64,000 nt of DNA from Prevotella sp. P2-180 (GTDB taxonomy: Bacteria > Bacteroidota > Bacteroidia > Bacteroidales > Bacteroidaceae). The position numbers and the translations under genes are program-made. Below are positions 35,568-43,424 of this stretch, piece by piece. The stretch spans positions 62,001-126,000 of the forward strand of contig NZ_NPJI01000082.1 of the NCBI RefSeq assembly GCF_002251435.1, written 5' to 3'. Every line of letters starts with the position of its first letter. The first letter of the stretch is position 1. The notes under the pieces are model-generated. The model searched no databases and had not been told where the DNA came from. It worked only from the letters and a program-made list of their open reading frames with translations.

Positions 35568-37718
35568 ATGAAAGCAATTATGATTTTGGCTGTCGCAATG
35601 ATGATGACCACACAGGCAGCTGATGCACAGACAGAAAAGAAGTTGACCAACTTCAACGACACCACTTTCACTCTGAATGAGGTGACAGTGAAAAGCAGTT
35701 TGCCTAAGTCGAGGGCGAAGGGCGACGCCATGCGCACTATTGTCAATGGTACTATCCTTGTGAAGGCCGGTAAGGCAACCGATGTGCTCAACCGCATACC
35801 ACAACTCAAAGCCGACAAGGACGGTGGCGTGGAGGTGTTCGGACGTGGAGGTGCCGAGGTGTATATCAATGGCAGGAAGGTGCAGGACATGAAGGAACTC
35901 ACCCGCATCTCTTCGGAGCAGATCAAGAGTGTGGATGTGGTGCAGAATCCCGGTGCCCGCTATGCTGCGAGCGTGAAGGCTGTGGTGAGGATTCAGTTGA
36001 AGAAGGCTCAGGGCGAGGGATTCAGTTTCAGGGAGAATCTTGGCACTCAATATCAGTATGGTCCGGCCATCAGTAACAATCTCGACCTCAACTATCGTGT
36101 GGGTGGGCTCGACGTCACGGGTTCGTTCTGGTGTGGCTCTTACAACAGTTATAAGTCATATCAGAAAAATGACCTTACTTATTATGCCGGTAATGACTTC
36201 TATGTAGGCCACAGCAATCAGAATATGAAGAACAAGTGGAGCGCATGGTCGCCACAGCTGCAAGTGAACTATATGTTCGACGATAATCACTCGATAGGTG
36301 CGTTCTACAAATACGACCGACATCCGAAGGATAGCTATGACGGATGGTTGCACACCGACACCTACGAGAACGGCATATTCATAGAACGTTCGGAGAGCGA
36401 CATCTTCAAACACACATCATCCAAGAAGCATATCTTCAACGCTTATTATAATGGTAAGGTGGGGAAGCTCGGTATCGACTTCAACATCGACGGACTCTTC
36501 GATGATGTCAACGAACCCAACGGCACCACCGAGACTACTATCGACCCTCAAGGCAACAAGACGATGCGCTCTGTAGATAATCTCACTCTCAGCGGCAATA
36601 ACTTCTGGGCCACAAAGCTCATCTTCACCTATCCCGTGCTCAAGGGAAATCTCTCGGTGGGAGGCGAATATAGCCACAACAACCGTAAGGATGCCTACTC
36701 GTATGAGACAACGGAGACATTGCCCATGAAGGCTACTGACAACAAAATCAAGGAGACGGCAACATCGGCTTTCGTGGAATATGGAAGACAGTTTGGACGT
36801 GTCTTTGCACAGGTGGGATTGAGATATGAGAATATCTGCAACGATTACTACAACTTTGGTATAAAGGAGCAGGACGTGAGCAGATCTTATGGCGATTGGT
36901 TTCCTACGGCTGTAGTGGCTATGCCTATTGGGAAATGGCAGTTGAGCCTCTCCTACCGCAAGGACATCAAGCGACCGGCTTACGACCAACTCACAAGCTC
37001 TACCTTATATATCAATAAATACAACTATCAGACGGGTAATCCCTATCTGAAACCGACATATACGCACAATGTGGTGTTGAATGCGGCTTACAAGGCATTT
37101 AGTATGATGATTGACTATGCTCGCACAAAGGACGTGGTTACTCTGCTCACCGAACCTTATCCTGGAAGCGATGATCCACTGCTCAGTATCTTACACCCCA
37201 AAAACTGCTCAGATGGATATGACCAACTCGTTATCATGCCGTCGTATAAGCCCACTATTGGCAAGTGGCACCCGATGTGGTCGGCTGGCCTGGTGATGCA
37301 GAACTACAAGACATTAACCGTCGATGGCACGGAGAAGAAGATGAACCATCCGTTTGTGCAGGTGCAGTGGAACAACGACATCGAATTGCCAAAGGGATTC
37401 CGTATTAATGCTTTTATGCAATATATCAGCAAGGGCGACTATGACAACTTCCGCATGTCAACCCAGGCGTTCAATGTGGCTATAGGTGTGCAGCGCGACT
37501 TCAATCTCAAGGCTCTCGGAACACTTACTGCCGACATCCGTTGCAATGACATATTCAACACCAACAAGACCGGTACCACCGTATATGGCATTCGCGAACT
37601 GACCATAGAAAACCGTGCCCGCAGAATGTTCTCGCTCGACCTCACCTGGAAGTTCAATGAGGCTCGAAGCAAATATAAGGGCACAGGAGCCGGTAAGAGT
37701 CAGAAAGCCAGAATGTAA
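35568..37718 (+). CDS. OMP_b-brl_3 family outer membrane beta-barrel protein (TonB-dependent-receptor-like)
   Basis: 716 residues from MKAIMILAVAMMMTTQAADAQ, a clean signal peptide. A plug-like domain (about 35-150) has LNEVTVKSSLP and VLNRIPQLKADKDGGVEVFG, then GGAEVYINGRKV and VDVVQNPGARYAAS. A long barrel with alternating aromatic strands follows, ending in LDLTWKFNEA. There is no N-terminal CarboxypepD_reg domain and no SusD partner, which fits the OMP_b-brl_3 group rather than SusC. Substrate unknown. Promoter region holds the TCGTCA repeats. A paralogue of the same family is at 52327-54432. Confidence 0.88.
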   Translation: MKAIMILAVAMMMTTQAADAQTEKKLTNFNDTTFTLNEVTVKSSLPKSRAKGDAMRTIVNGTILVKAGKATDVLNRIPQLKADKDGGVEVFGRGGAEVYINGRKVQDMKELTRISSEQIKSVDVVQNPGARYAASVKAVVRIQLKKAQGEGFSFRENLGTQYQYGPAISNNLDLNYRVGGLDVTGSFWCGSYNSYKSYQKNDLTYYAGNDFYVGHSNQNMKNKWSAWSPQLQVNYMFDDNHSIGAFYKYDRHPKDSYDGWLHTDTYENGIFIERSESDIFKHTSSKKHIFNAYYNGKVGKLGIDFNIDGLFDDVNEPNGTTETTIDPQGNKTMRSVDNLTLSGNNFWATKLIFTYPVLKGNLSVGGEYSHNNRKDAYSYETTETLPMKATDNKIKETATSAFVEYGRQFGRVFAQVGLRYENICNDYYNFGIKEQDVSRSYGDWFPTAVVAMPIGKWQLSLSYRKDIKRPAYDQLTSSTLYINKYNYQTGNPYLKPTYTHNVVLNAAYKAFSMMIDYARTKDVVTLLTEPYPGSDDPLLSILHPKNCSDGYDQLVIMPSYKPTIGKWHPMWSAGLVMQNYKTLTVDGTEKKMNHPFVQVQWNNDIELPKGFRINAFMQYISKGDYDNFRMSTQAFNVAIGVQRDFNLKALGTLTADIRCNDIFNTNKTGTTVYGIRELTIENRARRMFSLDLTWKFNEARSKYKGTGAGKSQKARM

Positions 37719-37727
37719 CCCGATGTC

Positions 37728-37819
37728 ATTCGTCACATTCATGGGCTTTCTGTCCCAGTTTTTTTGATATTTGCGAGGAACGCAGTACTTTTGCATCCGA
37801 ATTTAATATAATAATTAAT
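37728..37819 (+). promoter_or_regulatory. Promoter region A, near-copy of 48298-48390
   Basis: Contains ATTCGTCACAT, then CTTTCTGTCCCAG, TTTGATATTTGC, CGCAGTACTTTTGCATCC with TACTTTTG -7 box at 37786-37793. About 70 of 78 bases match the region in front of the GNAT gene at 48391. Confidence 0.75.
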
Positions 37820-38341
37820 ATGAAATTTGAAATTATTGAGAACAAAGGCCTTGAACTGATAGGCATCGTTAAGAAGATTGAGATGAAGAAAGGGGTGGAG
37901 GAATGCCCTGCTTTCTGGAAAGAGTTTAGCGAACAACTGTGTATCCCGATGATGCAGGCCGGCAAGCCGCTCGACGACAAGCAGGCAGCTGTGGCTGAAA
38001 ACAACATCGGTGAATATGCACTATGCGACTGCGATATGGCAGCCGGCACTTTCGACTATTTCATCAGTGGCAACTACAAGGGTGGCAATGTGCCCGAGGG
38101 AATGGAAGTGCGCAAGGTGGATTACAAGAAATGGCTGAAATTCCATTTTGAGGGCGGTATGGCAGCTTTCCACAACAACTACACCTATGTATATAATGAA
38201 TGGTTGCCGCAACATCCTGAATACAAGGCAGTAATGGCAGTGAATGTGGAATGGTACACGATGGGTGACTTCAATTCTCCCGATTATAAGTGTGGACTGA
38301 TGGTACCTGTGTTGGATAATTCCCACATTTGCAGATGTTGA
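37820..38341 (+). CDS. GyrI-like small-molecule-binding domain protein with frameshifted tail
   Basis: 173 residues, MKFEIIENKGLELIGIVKKI..., a two-fold SHS2/GyrI-like (AraC effector-binding) fold: VAENNIGEYALCDCD, YFISGNYKGGNVPEG, WLPQHPEYKAVMAVNVEWY and YKCGLMVPV. Standalone members bind or hydrolyse small cyclic molecules and drugs. The last eight or so residues (LDNSHICRC) come from a junction with a VOC-family remnant that continues in another frame, so the natural C-terminus is probably changed. First gene after the shared promoter region A; DinB gene follows. Confidence 0.75.
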   Translation: MKFEIIENKGLELIGIVKKIEMKKGVEECPAFWKEFSEQLCIPMMQAGKPLDDKQAAVAENNIGEYALCDCDMAAGTFDYFISGNYKGGNVPEGMEVRKVDYKKWLKFHFEGGMAAFHNNYTYVYNEWLPQHPEYKAVMAVNVEWYTMGDFNSPDYKCGLMVPVLDNSHICRC

Positions 38342-38477
38342 CAAGGAGTATGAGCGTGCGGAAAACATGGGCGCAAAGCCTGTTTTTGCCCCTACTACAG
38401 AGCCATGGGGGCAACACACCTACTATGTGGCTGACCCGGAAGGCAACTTGATAGAGATATCGTCGTTTATTAAATAA
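38316..38477 (+). pseudogene. C-terminal remnant of a VOC (glyoxalase/bleomycin resistance) gene
   Basis: In the frame next to the GyrI-like gene the sequence reads IPTFADVDKEYERAENMGAK and then PWGQHTYYVADPEGNLIEIS, ending in a stop at 38477. This is the typical last third of a VOC protein (second beta-alpha-beta-beta-beta half, ending DPEGNLIEI). The first two thirds are missing, replaced by the GyrI-like gene. Confidence 0.8.
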
Positions 38478-38486
38478 AAGAGAAAT

Positions 38487-38981
38487 ATGAAATACCAAGA
38501 AGTAATTGACAATATTAAAACGGTTATGAATAGGGAGATTCCAATGTTGCTCTCCCTCTCAGAAGAGCAAGTGAGCCTGAAAAGGAACAGCCAAAACCGT
38601 ACGGTGAAGATGCTCGTGGGACATCTGATAGACTCGGCATCCAACAACCACCAGCGTATGGTGCGCCTGCAGTATGCACCTCGTTGCGGACACTCGATGC
38701 CAAATACAGAGATGGGCATGCTCGTCTTCCCTGACTACACTCAAGACAACGACCTCTGGATAGCTTTACAGGACTATCAGCATGAGGATTGGCATACGCT
38801 GGTGATGCTGTTGAAATATTACAATGAGCACATCTGCCATCTTATACGCTCCGTGGATGAGAAGAAACTCAACAACTACTGGATTGACTACGAGGGTTGT
38901 AGGGTTACGCTCGACGCCATGATACGCGGATATATCAATCACCTGAATCTACACTTTGGGCAGATACACGAATTAATATGA
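38487..38981 (+). CDS. DinB-superfamily protein
   Basis: 164 residues, four-helix bundle pattern. The metal-binding histidines of the DinB fold are visible in VGHLIDSASNNHQRM and in YINHLNLHFGQIHEL. Members are thiol-dependent metal enzymes (bacillithiol/mycothiol transferases in Gram-positives); in Bacteroidetes the role is unknown, probably stress or detoxification. Begins 10 bp after the VOC remnant, so it was likely part of that unit. Confidence 0.85.
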   Translation: MKYQEVIDNIKTVMNREIPMLLSLSEEQVSLKRNSQNRTVKMLVGHLIDSASNNHQRMVRLQYAPRCGHSMPNTEMGMLVFPDYTQDNDLWIALQDYQHEDWHTLVMLLKYYNEHICHLIRSVDEKKLNNYWIDYEGCRVTLDAMIRGYINHLNLHFGQIHELI

Positions 38982-39288
38982 AATTTAAGTCATTTAATTG
39001 ATTTTCGGAAGTAGTATTCGTCCTGAAAGGTAGGGTGCAATCAGACAAACGAAGCTTGAAATGGAAAAAATAAAAAGTTACAAAACGTCTGTCACTGTCA
39101 CCTTGCTTTATTAAATATCTGTTTATCAACATGTTGACTTTCCGTCGTGATGACAGAGGTTCTGAAAAAGGGGCTAAGACCGCATAGCCATAGGGCTTTT
39201 TGATGAAAATGGTTGTGTCTTTTCTACCTTTTTTTTGCATTTTCGCTGTTTTTGGGGGAAATTTTGCAAGGAAAATACTCTATAACCT
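38982..39288. other. Gene-free stretch
   Basis: No gene supported. Minus strand has a GTGACAGTGACAG direct repeat at about 39096-39110. A 101-codon minus frame here (38935-39240) overlaps the DinB 3' end and lacks family features. Confidence 0.4.
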
Positions 39289-39393
39289 ATGGAAAATGAA
39301 GAGTTGATTAAGAACCTGTAGACGAACATCACGATGCGCTTCCTTTACGGATTGGAATCCGCAAGGAACGCTGTTGAGACGGTCGTTCCATAA
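39289..39393 (+). pseudogene. Decayed short reading frame running into the repeat array
   Basis: ATG at 39289 reads MENEELIKNL, an in-frame stop (39319-39321), then TNITMRFLYGLESARNAVET and a second stop (39391-39393) inside the first 23-bp repeat. Protein-like composition but no recognisable family; tentative. Confidence 0.3.
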
Positions 39394-39523
39394 CTGTTGA
39401 GACGGTCGTTCCATAACTGTTGAGACGAGTGTTCCATAACTGTGGAACGGTCGTGATACTAGCTATGGTACGACCGTGATACTAGCTATGGTACGACCGT
39501 GACACCAGCTATGGTACGACCAT
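39371..39523. repeat. Quasi-palindromic array of 23-bp repeats (3 + 3)
   Basis: Three tandem 23-mers at 39371-39393, 39394-39416 and 39417-39439 carry the core ACGGTCGTTCCAT (third copy variant). After a 15-bp centre come three 23-mers at 39455-39477, 39478-39500 and 39501-39523 carrying ATGGTACGACCGT. The second core is the reverse complement of the first but for one base, so the two halves are inverted relative to each other. No spacers of unique sequence, hence not CRISPR. Confidence 0.9.
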
Positions 39524-39626
39524 GACTGTAGTTTAACTATTTATGTTGACTACTTATCGTCTTATTCATAAAACAGGTTGACAAGTTAATTTATTATTTA
39601 TGATACACGTTGACTCTACTTGTCAT

Positions 39627-39873
39627 TGTTCACTCTGAAGGTTGACCACCACAACATAACGAAATAAAGAGTAGGCGGTGGTGTAGTGAGACTGTCCGGC
39701 AATATGAAACACCAGCTTGCGCCAGTAGGTACGGCCATCGTTGGGGAACCCATAGAATGTAAAACAATAGTGCTGGTGGGACTCGCATTTCCGCCGTTCA
39801 TTCTTGCGGTAGTAATGCTTGTAGTGGAATTTCTGTTTGTGTTTCTGCTTGCTTATGAGAACAAGAAAATATC
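39627..39873 (-). other. Unrecognised open frame lacking an ATG, probable gene fragment
   Basis: Between a stop near 39874 and the stop TGA near 39627 the minus strand is open for about 80 codons with protein-like content: a basic stretch HYKHYYRKNERRKCE followed by FTFYGFPNDGRTYWRKLVFH and IAGQSHYTTAYSLFRYVVVV. No ATG start occurs. A plus-strand 64-codon frame at 39686-39880 with one long hydrophobic stretch overlaps it; only one can be real. No family recognised. Confidence 0.35.
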
Positions 39874-39947
39874 AAGATGAAGATATTTCCTTTTAGAAAA
39901 ACAAAATAGGTTATGCAAGGCTTGGGACTTCAATTTGAGTTTTTTTT

Positions 39948-41525
39948 TCATATCGTGTATCTTTCTATCTTACAAGTATGCTGCTTTGTCTCCTTGTCGT
40001 AGTTGATGCCCACGAGGAGTAAGTCGCCTGTGTATTCGGCTATCTTCGTGGGATATTCTTTGCGTTTTATTTGGTCGATGGCAGTGTCGGCGGAATGATT
40101 GAACTTCAGTTCTATTACCAATGCTGGCTTGCTGACGTTGCGACGGGGAATCATCACGAGGTCGGCATAACCCTTGCCAGAGGCGTATTCACGGTGAATG
40201 ACATACTCGTTCCTTGCCCATATATATGCCACAGAAAGAACACATGCCAAGGAATTTTCGTCATTATAGGAGAGTATGCTGGTGTGCTCGTCATGAGCCT
40301 GGTCGATGCCTTTTGCCACGGCTTGCTCATTGCCAGATAGGGTGGCGGTGAGAAGGTTCCGGGAAGCAGTGAGTGCTTCGACAAGCCGTACCCATGAGGT
40401 ATCCTCCACCGCATTAAGGAATCCATCAGCCACCTCCTTGTTTGGGAGATAACATTCCTGTGCGTCTCCATCGTATGCCAAGTAGCCAAGGTGTATCAGC
40501 ACGGTGAGAACATCGTTCTTGCTCCTTATTATTCGCATGTCATTACGAAACTCCGTTGTATCAACATATACATGCTCCCCCGACAACATACGTATGATAT
40601 CATCCTTCAGTCCATCGAAATTCATCTGAATGTAGGTAATAACAGAATCGTAGGCTCCCGTGGTTGTCCAGTAGCTTCCAAATTCCTCGTCGTTGATTGC
40701 CCTCATGACAGAATATGGATTGAACATACGTGATGCCTTTCCGATACGGTATCCGTCATACCAACTCTCCATCTCGTTCATGTCCATTCCGTGTTTCTTG
40801 CATAACATCTTCACTTCTTCCTTTGTAAATCCAAAGCAGGGGGCAAGGAAGGCTGGGTCAATCATTGAGTACTCGCAGAAGTTGTTCAATCCCGACTCAG
40901 TGTCGTATTTCTTGATTGGCAGAATGCCGGTGAGATAGGCTCCGGCAAAGACGGTGTTTGAACCTGAGCCCTTGAAGAGGCGGCGAAGCAGGTCAACGTA
41001 TGATGTAGTGATGAATTCGTCTGTTCCCATCTCACGCAGTATCGCATCCCACTCGTCTATTATCATAAAGAAACGCTCGCCTGTGCTCTCGCTGATGCGA
41101 TAGAGGATGTCCATCAGGTCATCCCGATCTTTTACCTTTATCTCAGAGAATATCTCCAACACCTCATCCATGATTTCCTGTTGAATGAGTTTCACGATGT
41201 TCTTCTCACCCCTGTATTTCGTAGTGAAATCGGTCATGTCTATGCTGATGACATAGTACTTGTTCAGATAAGTTCCGAACGATGCGTCCCTTTCCGCTTC
41301 CAATCCCCGAAACAGCTCCCGTGAGTCGCACGACCTGTCGTAGTAGGCACACAGCATCTTTGCCGCCATCGACTTGCCGAAGCGGCGGCAGCGTGTAACG
41401 CAACTATATCGGTTCTCAGAGTTGAGCATGGCATTGATGAGTGGTATCAATGACGACTTGTCAACATACTCGTGAGTCACGATGTCACGGAAATCATTAT
41501 TGCCTTTATTGATGTACATACCCAT
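39948..41525 (-). CDS. AAA-ATPase-like / PD-(D/E)XK nuclease family protein
   Basis: 525 residues from MGMYINKGNNDFRDIVTHEY. A degenerate P-loop CRRFGKSMAAKML near residue 46 and Walker B FFMIIDEWDAI near residue 160 precede a helical middle region. A C-terminal PDDEXK_9 nuclease-like domain has the acidic residue in GKGYADLVMIP and the ExK motif in VIELKFNHS. This family is present in many copies in Bacteroidetes and Fusobacteria; a link to DNA repair, restriction or mobile elements is suspected, not proved. The frame extends to 41633, but a TATCTTTG promoter box at 41570-41577 lies inside that extension, so 41525 is preferred (41519 also possible). A gutted copy is at 48001-48296. Confidence 0.85.
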   Translation of the reverse strand: MGMYINKGNNDFRDIVTHEYVDKSSLIPLINAMLNSENRYSCVTRCRRFGKSMAAKMLCAYYDRSCDSRELFRGLEAERDASFGTYLNKYYVISIDMTDFTTKYRGEKNIVKLIQQEIMDEVLEIFSEIKVKDRDDLMDILYRISESTGERFFMIIDEWDAILREMGTDEFITTSYVDLLRRLFKGSGSNTVFAGAYLTGILPIKKYDTESGLNNFCEYSMIDPAFLAPCFGFTKEEVKMLCKKHGMDMNEMESWYDGYRIGKASRMFNPYSVMRAINDEEFGSYWTTTGAYDSVITYIQMNFDGLKDDIIRMLSGEHVYVDTTEFRNDMRIIRSKNDVLTVLIHLGYLAYDGDAQECYLPNKEVADGFLNAVEDTSWVRLVEALTASRNLLTATLSGNEQAVAKGIDQAHDEHTSILSYNDENSLACVLSVAYIWARNEYVIHREYASGKGYADLVMIPRRNVSKPALVIELKFNHSADTAIDQIKRKEYPTKIAEYTGDLLLVGINYDKETKQHTCKIERYTI

Positions 41526-41569
41526 AGGTTTGCGACTGTTGCAGGAGAGGTAAGCCTGCGATTTGGTGG

Positions 41570-41577
41570 CAAAGATA
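41570..41577 (-). promoter_or_regulatory. -7 promoter element of the AAA-ATPase/PDDEXK gene
   Basis: Minus-strand TATCTTTG, 45 bp before the chosen start codon; decides the start against the longer frame. Confidence 0.6.
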
Positions 41578-41734
41578 CAAATAAAAAATAAGAAATCATC
41601 CAATGAAGAAAGATTTTTTCTTTTTTGTCTCATTTCGCCTGGTTTTCTGATATTGTTTATACCATTCGTCTACAGCGATTTTTATCACCCGCAGCTTTGT
41701 AATTAACAATAGTAGATAGTCTTTAGATGCCAAC

Positions 41735-41816
41735 CCAACTGGAGAAACAGCCTTTTACAGCAAACTTTATCACGGGGGCCGACAAACCGATAAGGGTACT
41801 GAGATTGGATTCTTAG
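41735..41816 (+). pseudogene. 3' remnant of a GNAT acetyltransferase gene
   Basis: Reads PTGETAFYSKLYH, then after a one-base insertion ADKPIRVLRLDS and stop. The intact GNAT gene at 48391-48909 ends PTGETAFDNKLYQGADKPIR and VLRLVF. The stretch GCCGACAAACCGATAAGGGT and following bases are identical in both places. Confidence 0.85.
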
Positions 41817-41846
41817 GAATTAGTATTTCTTCACAACAATAGGTAA

Positions 41847-41871
41847 TCAGCCGCAATGTCGGCTGATTACC
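41847..41871 (-). terminator. Possible terminator of the B12 uptake operon
   Basis: GGTAATCAGCCG and CGGCTGATTACC are reverse complements around a short AATGT loop, 25-50 bp downstream of the last gene of the operon. No clear U run. Confidence 0.5.
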
Positions 41872-41896
41872 TATTAGCTGTGAAAAAATGGTTGGA

Positions 41897-43405
41897 TTAT
41901 TTGATGAGAATCTTCTTTCCGTTCTGGATATATAGACCCTTGGTTGGATTGGCAACCCGTGTGCCGCCAAGTGAATAATAAGAATTGTCTTTACGCTCAT
42001 TGTCGCTGTCAATGACATTGCTTATACCCGTGGGGGCTGACAAGGTGTAGTAGATATTGAAATAGTGCGTTCCAGCATATTCTGCCGCACATGTTTGGGT
42101 AATGATGAGATTGTCTGTACACAAGTGCGATACGCTTTCGTCTAAGCTCAGTTCGTATGTCTTGTCATTTTCTGCAATAATGAAACTTTCGTCAGCACCT
42201 GCAAACAGTCCCTGCATACTTAACTTTGCAATCTCGTTGTCTCCGATTGACGCAGTAATCTCAGAAATACCAAACAAATCATCTATAAAAATATTGGTTT
42301 CTATTTTTTGTATTTCCATATTTGGCGAAAGACCTTCAATAGTTATAATATTGTTATCACCGCCATGAAGATAATGTTGTAAAGAAGACTTTCCATTGTG
42401 AGTTAATGAAATTTTAACATCTGTCGGTACATCGCCTGAAAGAACACATCCATCTGGATCGGTTGTTACAGTGAAACACCTCAAGGATTCATCCGATTGG
42501 CTCGCATTGTTTTGACGTGTCATTATTGCAGATGAGAAAGAACCCTCTTCATTATTGACTCTGACGGTTACATCATCATAGCAGAAATAGGCAGGTTGTG
42601 ACATTCCGTATTCATTTTCACAATTGCTGACTATATTAAATGTCACCTTATAAACACTACTAAGATCACTAAGATTCCAATAGTCCCAATCGTTTATAAA
42701 ACTATTACCCACTGCAAGATTTTTGCTCACTGATTCAGTTTGTGTTCCATCAAGTTTGTATCCGGTAGCTACAACTCTTACATATTGTGTGGAAGAAAGA
42801 GATGTGGTTAATCCATTGCCATTTGTAATGCTATTGACAAAATATGTTGTATTGTCTATGTACATGCCTTGTATAGTACGTTCTACGCTATCAGCAAAAC
42901 AGATAAATGGCAAATTGTCAGCTGAGTAACCTGAATCATCATGATAGCCATAGTGTACACAGAAATTGTTTGAACCGTTATGCCCGTGTCCTCCTTGTCC
43001 GTTTCCGCTGTTGTTGGGAACATATACGGAAAGTTGGTGCGAATAATCTCCGTCAGACAGGTTACCATTCCAATAGTTGGAAATGGCATGTCCACCACCC
43101 CAGTACATCTTAGTTCCCCAGTTCTCGGGAAGTTCAGAGTAGAGATAAGTATTTCCGTTGTCATACCAGCGATAGTTTACGTCTGAATACTGTTGTGTGG
43201 TATCTCCATGGTTCTCTCCGTAGAGGAGGTCGCCGCCATACTGCGGTGAGTCGATGAGCGATGACCAGTTGTAGAAACCAAGATAGTTGGGGGTTGTGGA
43301 AACATAGTCTGCGTCCTCGAATGTGAGGGTGCGGAGCGTGTAGTTCTGTGCATAAGCGCACAATACAAAAAGGCATAATGCCATGATAGTAAAAATCTTT
43401 TTCAT
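41897..43405 (-). CDS. Secreted DUF4465-type protein of B12 uptake locus
   Basis: 502 residues with a signal peptide (MKKIFTIMALCLFVLCAYAQ). Residues 25-290 match the DUF4465 layout: TLTFEDADYVSTTPNYLGFY, HAISNYWNGNLSDGDYSHQL, NNFCVHYGYHDDSG, and a strand-rich end ...YFCYDDVTVRV. The rest is beta-rich with a YSLGGTRVANPTKGLYIQNG tail typical of Prevotella secreted proteins. It is the fourth gene after a cobalamin riboswitch. DUF4465 proteins recur in Bacteroidetes B12 loci and may bind cobalamin on the cell surface (BtuH-like). This is inference. Confidence 0.75.
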   Translation of the reverse strand: MKKIFTIMALCLFVLCAYAQNYTLRTLTFEDADYVSTTPNYLGFYNWSSLIDSPQYGGDLLYGENHGDTTQQYSDVNYRWYDNGNTYLYSELPENWGTKMYWGGGHAISNYWNGNLSDGDYSHQLSVYVPNNSGNGQGGHGHNGSNNFCVHYGYHDDSGYSADNLPFICFADSVERTIQGMYIDNTTYFVNSITNGNGLTTSLSSTQYVRVVATGYKLDGTQTESVSKNLAVGNSFINDWDYWNLSDLSSVYKVTFNIVSNCENEYGMSQPAYFCYDDVTVRVNNEEGSFSSAIMTRQNNASQSDESLRCFTVTTDPDGCVLSGDVPTDVKISLTHNGKSSLQHYLHGGDNNIITIEGLSPNMEIQKIETNIFIDDLFGISEITASIGDNEIAKLSMQGLFAGADESFIIAENDKTYELSLDESVSHLCTDNLIITQTCAAEYAGTHYFNIYYTLSAPTGISNVIDSDNERKDNSYYSLGGTRVANPTKGLYIQNGKKILIK

Positions 43406-43424
43406 AATGTTGAATTTTTAATGA

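Larger units (their letters stand above)
41526..41896. other. Intergenic region with promoter and GNAT remnant
   Basis: Apart from the promoter box at 41570-41577 and the acetyltransferase remnant at 41735-41816, no gene is visible. TACCATTCGTC at 41668 echoes the start of promoter region B near 48304. A short stem-loop (TAATCAGCCG...CGGCTGATTA, about 41847-41871) before the DUF4465 gene end may terminate the B12 operon. Confidence 0.5.

Noticed and set aside
38935..39240. 101-codon minus frame
   Set aside because: Overlaps the 3' end of the DinB gene and lacks any motif.
39371..39523. CRISPR array
   Set aside because: The 23-bp units are contiguous with no unique spacers, change orientation midway, and no cas genes are in the window.
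38982..41896. Insertion sequence or integron
   Set aside because: No transposase, integrase or terminal inverted repeats with target duplications could be seen in the accessory region; cassette exchange is proposed only from the duplicated promoter and remnants.
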